This document shows, in pieces, positions 14,955 to 22,686 of a stretch of DNA of 41,477 bases (positions within the stretch are counted from its first letter, which is position 1; each line of letters begins with the position of its first letter). The notes under the pieces were generated by a model. That model made no database searches. It had not been told where the DNA came from and saw only the letters and a list, made by a program, of their open reading frames with translations. The DNA lies in NCBI RefSeq assembly GCF_019599295.1, contig NZ_JAIEWN010000015.1, forward strand, positions 54,230 to 95,706, written 5' to 3'. Source of the stretch: Oscillochloris sp. ZM17-4 (GTDB lineage Bacteria > Chloroflexota > Chloroflexia > Chloroflexales > Chloroflexaceae). A program made the position numbers and the translations under genes.

Positions 14955-17069
14955 CTAGCCTTTCAGGGCGTACATACGATGATCCATGCTGCCCACATAG
15001 ACGGCCCCCTCGGACACAGCCGGCGTCGAGACGATCGCCGCGCCGGTGGGGTACTTCCAGATCAGCGTGCCGGCGCCCGCGTCGACGCAGTAGACGTTGC
15101 CATCCACGGCGCCGAAGTAGACGCGCCCGCCCTCGACCTTCGGCGAGGAGGTGATCTGGCTGCCCGTCTCGTACTTCCAGGCCAGGCGGCCGTTCTTCGT
15201 GTCGAGGGCGTACATAAAGCCATCGACGCCGCCGACGAACACGCGGGTGCCGACCACGCAGGGCGAGGAGTTGATATAGTGGCCGGTGCGAAAGCGCCAG
15301 GCCGGCCAGCCGCCCTCGGCGTCCAGCGCGTAGAGGTTCTGGTCGAGCGAGCCGACGAACACCAGCCCCTCGCTGTAGACGGGCGAGGATCGCACCGGCT
15401 GCTGGGTGCGCTGCTTCCACTTCAGGCTGCCGCTGCGCACGTCCAGGCAGTAGACGTGGCCATCATCGCCGCCGATATAGATCACCTGCGCGCCGACATA
15501 GGCCGATGAGCGGATGGGGTTCCATGTGCGGTACTTCCAGATCGGCGTGCCACGCGTCCCGTCGATCGCGTAGATGTGCTGGTCGTCGGAGCCGATGAAG
15601 ACCACGCGGTCCTCGATCCGTGGCGAGGAGCGGATCGGCTTGCCGGTGCGGAAGGTCCAGCGCAGCCCGCCGCGGCGCATGTCGAAGGCGTAGAGCGCGC
15701 CGTCCTCCGACCCGACCATCACATAGTCCTGCCAGACCGCCGGGGAGGAGTTGATCCCGCCCTCAGTGGCATACTTCCAGCGGAACTCGCCGCGCGCGGC
15801 ATCGAGGGCGTAGAGGTTGGTGTCGTAGCAGCCCACGAAGAGCATGCCGCCGCTCACCGTCGGCGAGGAGCGGATCTCATCCTCACAGGTGAAGCTCCAG
15901 ATGAGCTCCGTCGTCCCGTGGCCCTTCGCCACCGCCGGCGCGGAGATCGCCCCGGCGGCGGGGCGCACGACGCCGGCTCCCGTCGCCGCCATGATCACCT
16001 GCTTCATCTCATCAGCGCTCTGCCAGCGGGCCGACATGTCGTACTCCAGGGCCTTCACCACCAGGGCGTCCATCTCCAGGGAGACGGCGGGGTTGAGCTG
16101 GCGGATGGGGCGCTCCTGGAAGGTGAAGGGCGTCTCCAGACGCGGGTCTGTGTTCGTCAACAGGTGGTGCATGGTCGCCCCGAGGGCGTACAGATCGCCC
16201 TGAGGCTCAGCCATGCCGCGGTACTGCTCGGGCGGCGAGTAGCCCTCGGTGCCGATCATGGTGCCCTTGCGGTCGCTGCGGTTCAGGCTCCGCGCGATGC
16301 CGAAGTCGATCAGTACGATCCGGTCGTCGCCGACGACCATCACATTCGAGGGCTTCATATCGCGGAAGACGATCGGCTGGGGGGTGTGCTTATGCAGGTA
16401 GCTAAGCACATCGCAGATCTGGATGGCCCAGTTGGCCACGCGGGCCTCGCTCAGCGGCGTGCCGGACTCCTCAAGCACCGCCTCCAGGTCCTTGCCGGGG
16501 ATGAGCTCAAGCACCAGGTAGATCCGCCCGCCCTCCTCAAAAAAATCGTAGACCTTAGGGATGGCCGGGTGCTGGAGGGTGGCGAGGAGGCCCGCCTCAC
16601 GCTCGAAGTTCTTCAGGTTCAGGGCGCGCGTGTGCGAGTCGGGGGCGCTCTGCGACATCTCCTTGATCGCGCAGTAGCGGGCCACATCCTTAAAGCGCAG
16701 GTCGCGCCCGCGGTAGACGACGCTCATCCCGCCGATGCCGATCGGCTCCTCGACCCGGTAGCGGCCCTGGAGCACCGTGCCCGGCGCGAGCATCTGGATC
16801 GCGGCGATACCGGGCTCCGGCTCCGCCGGCGGGGCGGCGCGCGGCGGCGGCGGCGGCGGCGGCAGGTTGCGCGTGCCGTCGCTGGGCGGCGCCGGGGTGA
16901 TCTGGCGCGTGCCGTCATCGAGCGGCGCCGGGGTGATCTGGCGCGTGCCGTCATCGCCGGCGGGGGGGGCCTGCTGCGTGCTATCGCCGGCGGGAGGGAT
17001 ATGGCGCGTGCTGTCATCTGCCGACGGCGTGCCAAGTCCCTTCGTGCCGACTTTTTTGATCAGGCCCAT
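14955..17069 (-). CDS. Ser/Thr protein kinase with TxxI repeats and an eight-blade PQQ-type propeller
   Basis: A 704-residue protein. Residues 15-90 form a low-complexity tail with five repeats around D-[SG]-T-[RQ]-x-[ILA]. The Hanks-type kinase domain covers about 95-360: GIGGMSVVYRG, AIKEM, FRDMKPSN (Phe in place of His), DFGIARS and YSPPEQYRG. Eight beta-propeller repeats of 40 residues each (about 395-704) follow the pattern SSPxVxxxxVFVGxxDxxxYALD. No membrane segment separates kinase and propeller, so both should be cytoplasmic. The ATG at 17069 is chosen because GAGGAAG precedes it; the frame stays open to 17129. It leads the operon kinase, PP2C, VWA, FHA. The propeller may sense a ligand or bind a partner. 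Confidence 0.92.
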   Translation of the reverse strand: MGLIKKVGTKGLGTPSADDSTRHIPPAGDSTQQAPPAGDDGTRQITPAPLDDGTRQITPAPPSDGTRNLPPPPPPPRAAPPAEPEPGIAAIQMLAPGTVLQGRYRVEEPIGIGGMSVVYRGRDLRFKDVARYCAIKEMSQSAPDSHTRALNLKNFEREAGLLATLQHPAIPKVYDFFEEGGRIYLVLELIPGKDLEAVLEESGTPLSEARVANWAIQICDVLSYLHKHTPQPIVFRDMKPSNVMVVGDDRIVLIDFGIARSLNRSDRKGTMIGTEGYSPPEQYRGMAEPQGDLYALGATMHHLLTNTDPRLETPFTFQERPIRQLNPAVSLEMDALVVKALEYDMSARWQSADEMKQVIMAATGAGVVRPAAGAISAPAVAKGHGTTELIWSFTCEDEIRSSPTVSGGMLFVGCYDTNLYALDAARGEFRWKYATEGGINSSPAVWQDYVMVGSEDGALYAFDMRRGGLRWTFRTGKPIRSSPRIEDRVVFIGSDDQHIYAIDGTRGTPIWKYRTWNPIRSSAYVGAQVIYIGGDDGHVYCLDVRSGSLKWKQRTQQPVRSSPVYSEGLVFVGSLDQNLYALDAEGGWPAWRFRTGHYINSSPCVVGTRVFVGGVDGFMYALDTKNGRLAWKYETGSQITSSPKVEGGRVYFGAVDGNVYCVDAGAGTLIWKYPTGAAIVSTPAVSEGAVYVGSMDHRMYALKG

Positions 17070-17143
17070 GCAACTTCCTCGTAACAGCGGGGGGCGGAAG
17101 AGTGACAGGAACGTGGGTGCGCTGCTCACACGCCTGAGGTTCT

Positions 17144-17172
17144 ATTATAGTGACTCCCTATACCTACCGCAA
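17144..17172 (-). promoter_or_regulatory. Candidate promoter of the kinase operon
   Basis: On the minus strand TTGCGG (17167-17172), a 17-bp spacer and a perfect TATAAT (17144-17149) lie about 70 bp upstream of the kinase start codon. Confidence 0.55.
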
Positions 17173-17221
17173 CCCTCAGGGGGATTTTAGGCCGGGGCTG
17201 ATGCGAATCGCCGCCATGCGG

Positions 17222-17299
17222 GGGGTTGGGGGTGGCTTCGCCACCCCAAGGCAATGTGGTGGGGTGTTGGCGGCTTCGCCACCAGCACCCCACCACATT
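17222..17299. repeat. Two adjacent palindromes at the end of the lysine operon
   Basis: A short hairpin around GGGGTGGCTTCGCCACCCC is followed by a longer one (17253-17299) with arms AATGTGGTGGGGTG and its complement around an inner TGGCG/CGCCA stem. The lysY stop (17298-17300) touches the outer edge of the second palindrome. No T tract is present, so an intrinsic terminator is not certain. Confidence 0.65.
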
Positions 17300-18329
17300 A
17301 CACCGGGTGCAGGCCGGGGAAGTCGAGCCCCATCGCCTCGTCGTAGCCGAGCATGAGGTTCATGCACTGCACGGCGCTGCCGGCGGCGCCCTTCATCAGG
17401 TTGTCGATCGCGCAGATGCTGACGACCCGCCCGCTCTCGGCGTCGAGGGCGAAGCCGATGTCAGCGAAGTTGCTGCCGGCCAGGATCTTCGGCTCGGGGT
17501 AGCGGTAGATCCCCTGGCGCTCCTTGACGACCCGCACGAAGGGCTGCTCCTTGGCGAAGGCCCGGTAGGCCTGCCAGAGATCCTTCTCGGCCAGGGGGCG
17601 CGCGGCGAAGGCGTGGGCGGTGGCCAGCGCGCCGCGCACCAGCTCGACCGAGGTGATCGAGAGGTGCGTGTTGCTCAGGCCCGTCACCTGCTGGATCTCG
17701 GCGCCGTGGCGGTGGCCCACCGGGGCGAAGGAGCGCACCGCGCCGGCCCGCTCGGGGTGGTGGCTGCTCTCGCTGCCGCTCGCCCCGCCCTCCGACGAGC
17801 CGACCTTGACCTCAATGATCACCGGCCTGGCCGCATCGATCAGGCCGGCGCGCACCAGCGGCAGCAGCGCCAGGTTGCTCGCCGTCGCATTACACCCCAC
17901 CCCGCTGGCGTAGCGCGCCCCGCGCAGCCGCTCGCGGCTCACCTCGGGCAGCCCGTAGATGAAGCGCCCCAGCCAGTCGGGGGCCGGGTGCTCCTCGCCG
18001 TACCAGCGCCGGTATGCCGCCGGGTCGGCCAGGCGGAAGTCGGCGCTACAGTCGATGATCCGCTCGGCTAGGCCGGCGTAGCGATCAATCGCCCGCGCCG
18101 CCTCGCCGTGCGGCAGCGCCAGGAACAGCAGGTCGCAGGGCTCCAGCTTGTCGGGGTGGATGAACTGGATCGCCGTGCGCCCGCGCAGGTTCGGGTGGAC
18201 CTGGTAGAGGTAGCGCCCGGCGTTGCGCCCGCTGGTGGCCTGGGCCAGCTCCACCTCGGGGTGCCAGAGCAGCAGCCGCAGCAGCTCGCCGCCCACGTAG
18301 CCCGAGGCGCCGACAATTGATATTTTCAT
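17298..18329 (-). CDS. lysY: LysW-aminoadipyl-phosphate reductase (ArgC-like)
   Basis: An NADPH-dependent reductase of the ArgC/LysY family, expected to convert LysW-alpha-aminoadipyl phosphate to the semialdehyde in carrier-protein lysine synthesis. It has 343 residues. The Rossmann start IVGASGYVGGELLRLL is at 4-19, the catalytic cysteine is in YASGVGCNATASNL near residue 148, and HRHGAEIQQ near 218 contributes the active-site histidine. The gene is assigned to lysine rather than arginine synthesis because it lies downstream of lysW and lysX. The enzyme could serve both pathways. A palindrome and an 18-bp tandem repeat separate it from lysX. Confidence 0.88.
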   Translation of the reverse strand: MKISIVGASGYVGGELLRLLLWHPEVELAQATSGRNAGRYLYQVHPNLRGRTAIQFIHPDKLEPCDLLFLALPHGEAARAIDRYAGLAERIIDCSADFRLADPAAYRRWYGEEHPAPDWLGRFIYGLPEVSRERLRGARYASGVGCNATASNLALLPLVRAGLIDAARPVIIEVKVGSSEGGASGSESSHHPERAGAVRSFAPVGHRHGAEIQQVTGLSNTHLSITSVELVRGALATAHAFAARPLAEKDLWQAYRAFAKEQPFVRVVKERQGIYRYPEPKILAGSNFADIGFALDAESGRVVSICAIDNLMKGAAGSAVQCMNLMLGYDEAMGLDFPGLHPV

Positions 18330-18372
18330 AGGGTGCGTTTCCCGCTCTAGATACTTTCGGGGGTAGATGTTG

Positions 18373-18434
18373 GGGCGCAGCAGCGCAGATGCGTGTGGCG
18401 CTGGAGCGCCACACGCATCTGCGCTGCTGCGCCC
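18373..18434. repeat. 62-nt perfect palindrome between lysX and lysY
   Basis: Two 30-bp arms, starting GGGCGCAGCAGCGCAG, meet at a 2-nt centre. The outer part is shared with the palindrome at 20720-20756. It forms the intercistronic gap together with the adjacent 18-bp tandem repeats. Confidence 0.9.
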
Positions 18435-18452
18435 TTACGGCGGATCTCAGGC

Positions 18453-18524
18453 GAGCTGCGCCCTTACGGCGAGCTGCGCCCTTACGGCGAGCTGCGCCCT
18501 TACGGCGAGCTGCGCCCTTACGGC
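18453..18524 (+). repeat. Four tandem copies of an 18-bp unit
   Basis: The unit GAGCTGCGCCCTTACGGC is repeated four times without mismatch, and a partial copy ends at about 18441. The unit contains the edge of the neighbouring palindrome (CTGCGCCCTTAC), so it probably arose by local amplification of that element. It lies entirely between lysX and lysY. Confidence 0.95.
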
Positions 18525-18530
18525 CAGAGG

Positions 18531-19376
18531 CTAGCCTCCCCTCGCGATGCTCAGCGTATAGTCGATGATCCGGGCCGGGATGTTCACGCCGGTGGTGTCG
18601 ATGCTGTTGCGGAACTCCATGGTGTAGTTGACCTCGTTGACCAGCAGGCGGCCGTCGTCGGTCTCCAGCAGGTCGATCGCCACCACCCCGCCGCCGACAG
18701 CGTTGGCCGCGCGGATGCTCAGGTCCTCCAGCTCGGGGGTGAGCGGGCAGTTCGAGGCGACCCCGCCGCGGGCGGTGTTGGTGATCCAGTGCTCGCTGGC
18801 CCGGTAGATCGCGCCGATGCACTCGTCGCCCACCACAAACGAGCGGATGTCGCGGCCGGGCTTGCGGATGTACTCCTGGATGTAGAAGATCGCGTGCTGG
18901 TAGCTGCCCAGCACATCGCGGTGCTCCAGGATGGCCTCGGCGGCGTCGCGGTCGTTGATCTTCGAGACCATGCGGCCCCAGGAGCCGACCACCGGCTTGA
19001 GCACCACCGGGTAGCCCAGCTGCTCCATGGCCGCCAGGGCGCTCTCGGGGGTGAAGGCCAGCAGGTTCTTCGGCGTGGGCACCCCGGCGTGGACGAGGGC
19101 CTGGGTGGTCAGGAACTTATCGCCGCAGACGTTGGCCACATGGTAGGTGTTGACGGTGGGCACCCCGGCGTCGTTCAGGATCTTGAGCATGTACAGGGCG
19201 CGGCTGTGCTGGATGCAGCGCTCCAGCACCACGTCGTAGGGGTACTCGCGGCGCTGCAGGTCGAAGATCGTCTCGCGGTCATCGATCTTGACATAGTCGA
19301 TGCCGCGGCGCTCCAGCTCGGTGAAGATCAGCTTCTCCTCGGCGCGGACGCGCGAGGCGAGGACGGCGATACGCAT
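18531..19376 (-). CDS. lysX: LysW-alpha-aminoadipate ligase
   Basis: A 281-residue ATP-grasp ligase that joins alpha-aminoadipate to the C-terminal glutamate of LysW. It begins [17 protein letters not shown], has [20 protein letters not shown] in the ATP-grasp core near residues 117-136, and [15 protein letters not shown] near the end, where the N-E-V-N segment is the metal site of the LysX/RimK family. The ribosome-binding site GGAG lies within the last codons of lysW and the start is one base after the lysW stop, so the carrier and its ligase are translationally coupled. It is assigned as LysX rather than ArgX from the operon context. Confidence 0.92.
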   Translation of the reverse strand: MRIAVLASRVRAEEKLIFTELERRGIDYVKIDDRETIFDLQRREYPYDVVLERCIQHSRALYMLKILNDAGVPTVNTYHVANVCGDKFLTTQALVHAGVPTPKNLLAFTPESALAAMEQLGYPVVLKPVVGSWGRMVSKINDRDAAEAILEHRDVLGSYQHAIFYIQEYIRKPGRDIRSFVVGDECIGAIYRASEHWITNTARGGVASNCPLTPELEDLSIRAANAVGGGVVAIDLLETDDGRLLVNEVNYTMEFRNSIDTTGVNIPARIIDYTLSIARGG

Positions 19377-19377
19377 A

Positions 19378-19545
19378 TTATTCTCCCCAGTCCTCTTCGA
19401 CCTCGGGGGCCAGGGCCAGTGTCGGCGGAGCGAGGCTCACCACCTCAAGCTCGGCCCCGCAGTCGGGGCAGGCGATGATCTCGCTCTCCATCGTTCCGTC
19501 GGGCAGGGCCACGTCGGCGGCGCACTCAGGGCATGCTGCGGTCAT
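19378..19545 (-). CDS. lysW: Amino-group carrier protein LysW
   Basis: A 55-residue acidic protein with a zinc-binding pair, CPEC near the N-terminus and CPDC near residue 27, and the diagnostic C-terminal EDWGE whose last glutamate carries the growing lysine backbone. It shields the amino group of aminoadipate so the intermediate cannot cyclise. The start at 19545 is supported by AAGGAG eight bases upstream; upstream in-frame ATGs lead into a palindrome. It sits directly before lysX. Confidence 0.95.
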   Translation of the reverse strand: MTAACPECAADVALPDGTMESEIIACPDCGAELEVVSLAPPTLALAPEVEEDWGE

Positions 19546-19583
19546 CGGGGTGTCTCCTTGTATCATCGGTATTTTGGCCATCC

Positions 19584-19642
19584 GTAGGGCCGAAGCATGT
19601 TGCTCTGGCGCTTCGCGCCAGAGCAACATGCTTCGGCCCTAC
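19584..19642. repeat. 59-nt perfect palindrome (GTAGGGCCGAAGCAT family)
   Basis: Two 27-bp arms surround a 5-nt loop. The outer 15 bases, GTAGGGCCGAAGCAT, are identical to those of the 59-nt palindrome at 21279-21337, while the inner parts differ. The TAG stop of the upstream dehydrogenase gene (19639-19641) is formed by the element's edge. Confidence 0.93.
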
Positions 19643-20685
19643 AGCCGTTCGATCACCGCACGCGCGACCTCGGCGGTGGTGGATGCGCCGCCCAGGTCGG
19701 GCGTGCGCGGGCCGTCGGACATGACGGCGGCGGCGGCGGCGCGCACGCGGGCGGCCGCCTCGGCGCGGCGGCGCCACTCCAGCAGCATGGCCGCGCACTC
19801 GATGGCGGCCAGCGGGTTGGCGATGCCCTGGCCGGCGATGTCGGGCGCGGCCCCGTGGACCGGCTCGAACAGGGCGCGGCCCTCGCCCAGGTTGGCGCTG
19901 GAGGCCAGCCCCAGCCCGCCGCCGTGGATGCAGGCCACGTCCGAGAGGATGTCGCCGAACAGGTTGGTGGTGACGATCACGTCGAAGCGCCCCGGCGTCT
20001 GGGCGACCCGCATCGCCGCCACGTCCACCAGCATCTCCTCGTGGGCGATGTCGGGGTGCTGCGCGGCCACCTCCAGGGCCACGGTGCGGAAGAGCCCGTC
20101 GCTCACCCGCAGCACGTTCGCCTTGTGGACGATCGTGACCTTGGGGTGCGCCTTGCCGGCGGCGGCCCGGCTACGGGCCAGGTCGAAGGCGGCGCGCACG
20201 ATCCGCGCGCTGGCCCGCCGGGTGATCAGCCGCTCGGCGATCGCCGTGTCGCCGCCGTCCTCCAGCCGCTCGCGCCCGGCGTACAGGCCCTCGGTGTTCT
20301 CGCGCACCACCACGAGATTGCAGATTGCAGATTGCAGATTGTAGATTGGCGCCTCAATCTGCAATCTGCAATCTGCAATCTGCAATCCGACCACCGGGCG
20401 GATGTTGGCGTACAGATCCAGCTCGCGGCGCAGGGACACGATCGGGCTGCGGTAGCCGGGCACGCTGTGGCTGGGCGAGGCCACCGCCCCGAAGAGCACC
20501 GCGTCGGCCGCCCGCGCCGCCGCCAGGGTCGCCGCCGGCAGCGCCTCGCCGTGGCGCTGGAAGGCCGCCCAGCCCGCCTCGGCCTCGGCCAGCTCCACAT
20601 CGGGGGCGACGGCGCGCAGCACATCCACCGCCGCCCCCAGCACCTCCGGGCCAATCCCGTCGCCGGGAATCACACATACTCGCAT
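19639..20685 (-). CDS. hicd: Homoisocitrate dehydrogenase (LeuB/Icd family) with a repeat-encoded insertion
   Basis: A 348-residue NAD-dependent beta-decarboxylating dehydrogenase, expected to convert homoisocitrate to 2-oxoadipate. Motifs are VIPGDGIGPEV at the N-terminus, LYANIRP near 91, VVVRENTEGLYAG near 127, VTIVHKANVLRVSDGLF in the middle, and FEPVHGAAPDIAGQGIANP near residue 275. Between LYANIRP and VVVRENTEG, residues about 99-123 are encoded by a palindrome of CAGATTG heptamers, making this loop roughly 12 residues longer than in Thermus-type relatives. The frame stays open. 3-isopropylmalate dehydrogenase is possible from sequence alone; the operon favours the lysine role. Confidence 0.87.
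   Translation of the reverse strand: MRVCVIPGDGIGPEVLGAAVDVLRAVAPDVELAEAEAGWAAFQRHGEALPAATLAAARAADAVLFGAVASPSHSVPGYRSPIVSLRRELDLYANIRPVVGLQIADCRLQIEAPIYNLQSAICNLVVVRENTEGLYAGRERLEDGGDTAIAERLITRRASARIVRAAFDLARSRAAAGKAHPKVTIVHKANVLRVSDGLFRTVALEVAAQHPDIAHEEMLVDVAAMRVAQTPGRFDVIVTTNLFGDILSDVACIHGGGLGLASSANLGEGRALFEPVHGAAPDIAGQGIANPLAAIECAAMLLEWRRRAEAAARVRAAAAAVMSDGPRTPDLGGASTTAEVARAVIERL
20316..20387. repeat. 72-nt heptamer palindrome inside the homoisocitrate dehydrogenase gene
   Basis: Two 33-nt arms of tandem GCAGATT units, with one mismatch between them, surround the 6-nt centre GCGCCT. The length of 72 nt is a multiple of three, so the reading frame of the host gene is kept. The same heptamer recurs at 25373-25461. 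Confidence 0.92.
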
Positions 20686-20719
20686 CTTCGCTAATCCTCT
20701 TGTATCCTCTCAGCCTCAC

Positions 20720-20756
20720 GTAAGGGCGCAGCAGCGCGGCGCTGCTGCGCCTCTAC
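20720..20756. repeat. 37-nt palindrome between lysU and hicd
   Basis: Arms of about 11 bp (GGCGCAGCAGC) are flanked by GTAA on one side and CTAC on the other. The lysU TAG stop (20753-20755) is made by the element's edge. The core is shared with the palindrome at 18373-18434. Confidence 0.8.
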
Positions 20757-21247
20757 TCGCCCGGGAACCGCCCGTGCTGGCGGTAGAAGGGCACAATCCC
20801 GCCGGCGGCCCAGACCTCGCGGAGGAAGGCGGGCGGGGGGGGCAGCGCGATCCTGCTGCCGTCGTCGGTGATGATCAGGCCCTGCTCCAGGTTCATCTCC
20901 ACCTCCTGTCCGTCGCGCAGCTGCGCGGTCAGGTCGGCGGTGAAGCAGGGGATGCCCAGGTTGAGCGCGTTGCGGAAGAAGATGCGGGCGAAGAGCGGGG
21001 CGATGATCGCGCCCACGCCGACCATCCGCAGGGCCAGCGGCGCGTACTCGCGCGAGCTGCCGCAGCCGAAGTTGTTCCCGGCCACGATGATGTCGCCCGA
21101 CCGCACCGTGCCGGCGAAATCCGGCCGGTGCTCGACGAACGGGTACTTGCGCAGGTCGTCCTCATTCTTCAGCATGATCGGCGCGAAGCGCCCGGGGACA
21201 ATCTGGTCGGTGTTGATATCCTGGCCGAAGATCCATACGCGGGACAT
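20753..21247 (-). CDS. lysU: Homoaconitase small subunit
   Basis: A 164-residue swivel domain of the aconitase superfamily that partners the large subunit in converting homocitrate to homoisocitrate. It begins with FGQDINTDQIVPGRF and contains the signature NNFGCGSSREYAPLAL near residue 60, followed by FARIFFRNALNLGIPC. The start has GGAGG six bases upstream. LeuD would look similar; adjacency to homocitrate synthase and lysW supports the lysine pathway. Confidence 0.9.
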   Translation of the reverse strand: MSRVWIFGQDINTDQIVPGRFAPIMLKNEDDLRKYPFVEHRPDFAGTVRSGDIIVAGNNFGCGSSREYAPLALRMVGVGAIIAPLFARIFFRNALNLGIPCFTADLTAQLRDGQEVEMNLEQGLIITDDGSRIALPPPPAFLREVWAAGGIVPFYRQHGRFPGE

Positions 21248-21278
21248 GTCTTTCCTCCAATCCCATTGTTGTGGTCAC

Positions 21279-21337
21279 GTAGGGCCGAAGCATTCGCGGT
21301 TGTCGCGTAGCGACAACCGCGAATGCTTCGGCCCTAC
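21279..21337. repeat. 59-nt perfect palindrome (GTAGGGCCGAAGCAT family)
   Basis: Two 28-bp arms around the loop GTA. Its outer 15 bases are the same as those of the element at 19584-19642. The TAG stop of lysT (21334-21336) is supplied by its edge. Confidence 0.93.
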
Positions 21338-22605
21338 AACACGTCGGCCGGGTGCGTGATATACCCCGTGATCGCGGTGGCGGCGGCGACCTCGGCGGAG
21401 GCCAGGTAGATGTTGGCCTCGGGGCTGCCCATGCGCCCGCGGAAGTTGCGGTTCCCGGTGAACAGGCAGGTCTCGCCGGGGCCGAGCACGCCCATGTGGC
21501 GGCCGATGCAGGCCCCGCAGCCGGGGGTGCCCAGGGCCGCGCCGGCGGCGATCAGGGTGGCCAGGGTGCCGTCCTCGGTGGCCCGCAGCAGGGCGTCGCG
21601 GCTGGCCGGCACCACCATCATGCGCACGCCGGGGGCCACCCGCCGGCCCTTCAGGATGCGCGCGGCGGCGGCCATGTCCTCGTAGTGGCCGTTGGTGCAG
21701 GTGCCCAGGTAGACCACGTCCACCGGCACACGCCCCAGGGCGCTCAGGTCGGCCACGTTGTCCACGTAGCTCGGCGCGCTCACCTGCGGCTCCAGGGTGT
21801 CCAGGTCCACCTCGACGATGCGGCTGTAGGTTGCGCCCTCCTGGACGACAGGCGTCCAGGAGGCAGGCGCGGGAGGCAGGCCGAACCCTGCCGCCGGCCT
21901 CCCGCCGCCTGCATCCTGAAAGACTGGCGGCACGATCCCGGCCTTCGCGCCGACCTCGATCGAGAGGGTGGCCAGGGTCATGCGCTCCATCACCGTGAGG
22001 AACTCGACGCCGTGCCACTCGACGGCGGCGTAGGTGGCCCCGTCGGCGCGCAGCTCGCGGGCGGCGCGCAGGGCCAGGTCCTTCGCGCTCACGCCGGGGC
22101 GGAATCGCCCCGTCGCCCGCACCAGCACCGTCTCGGGGACGCGGAACCAGGTGCGCCCGGTGGCGGCGGCCAGGGCGATGTCAGTCGAGCCCATGCCGCT
22201 GCCGAAGGCGCCCACCGCGCCGTAGGCGGTGGAGTGGCTGTCGCTGCCGACGATGACCATGCCGGGCTGGGCCACGCCCTCCTCGACCAGCACCGGGTGC
22301 GAGATGCCCCGGCCCACGTCGTAGAAGTGGGTGATCCCCTGGCGCTGCACCCAGCGCCGCACATCGTTCTGCTTCTCGGCCGTCTGCACCGTGGCCGCCG
22401 GGGCCACGTGGTCGATCACCACCGCCACGCGCTCAGGGTCCCAGACCCGCTCGGCGCCCAGCTCCTGCTCCATGATCCGGATAATGCTCGGCGAGAGGCT
22501 GTCGTGCATCATCACCAGGTCCACCGCCACCGTCGCCACCTCGCCGGCCCGCACCGTCTTGCCGGCCGCCCGCGAGAGGATCTGCTCGCTCAATGTCTGC
22601 GCCAT
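21334..22605 (-). CDS. lysT: Homoaconitase large subunit
   Basis: A 423-residue [4Fe-4S] hydro-lyase of the aconitase superfamily. Substrate and cluster motifs include VIDHVAPAATVQTAEKQ near 61, VGSDSHSTAYGAVG near 118, YLGTCTNGHYEDM near residue 288 (first cluster cysteine) and GTPGCGACIGRHMGVL near 345 (the other two cysteines). The ATG at 22605 is chosen because GGAG lies eight bases upstream; an in-frame ATG at 22632 has none. Between GIVPP and RIVEVDLDTLEPQV the protein has an unusual Gly/Pro/Ala-rich loop encoded by an imperfect palindrome (21857-21918). It forms a complex with lysU. Confidence 0.9.
   Translation of the reverse strand: MAQTLSEQILSRAAGKTVRAGEVATVAVDLVMMHDSLSPSIIRIMEQELGAERVWDPERVAVVIDHVAPAATVQTAEKQNDVRRWVQRQGITHFYDVGRGISHPVLVEEGVAQPGMVIVGSDSHSTAYGAVGAFGSGMGSTDIALAAATGRTWFRVPETVLVRATGRFRPGVSAKDLALRAARELRADGATYAAVEWHGVEFLTVMERMTLATLSIEVGAKAGIVPPVFQDAGGGRPAAGFGLPPAPASWTPVVQEGATYSRIVEVDLDTLEPQVSAPSYVDNVADLSALGRVPVDVVYLGTCTNGHYEDMAAAARILKGRRVAPGVRMMVVPASRDALLRATEDGTLATLIAAGAALGTPGCGACIGRHMGVLGPGETCLFTGNRNFRGRMGSPEANIYLASAEVAAATAITGYITHPADVL
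21857..21918. repeat. Imperfect palindrome inside lysT
   Basis: Arms of about 21 bases (CAGGAGGCAGGCG... and its complement, one mismatch and one indel) lie within the lysT coding region and keep the frame. They encode the Gly/Pro-rich loop after GIVPP. Confidence 0.65.
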
Positions 22606-22633
22606 AACCGTTGCTCCGCTTCCTAAGCTCATA

Positions 22634-22680
22634 GGGGGGAGGGTTTCAGGGAGGGCGTTGCCCTCCCTGGCCCTCCCCCC
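22634..22680. repeat. Nested hairpins between homocitrate synthase and lysT
   Basis: An outer pair GGGGGGAGGG/CCCTCCCCCC encloses an inner pair GGGAGGGC/GCCCTCCC with loop GTT. It lies just downstream of the homocitrate synthase TAG stop and upstream of lysT. No T tract on the transcribed strand, so it probably does not terminate the operon fully. Confidence 0.8.
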
Positions 22681-22686
22681 CAGGGG

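Noticed and set aside
13765-15420. A 551-residue PP2C protein
   Set aside because: The first 156 residues are the kinase propeller read out of frame; the start at 14952 fits the operon spacing.
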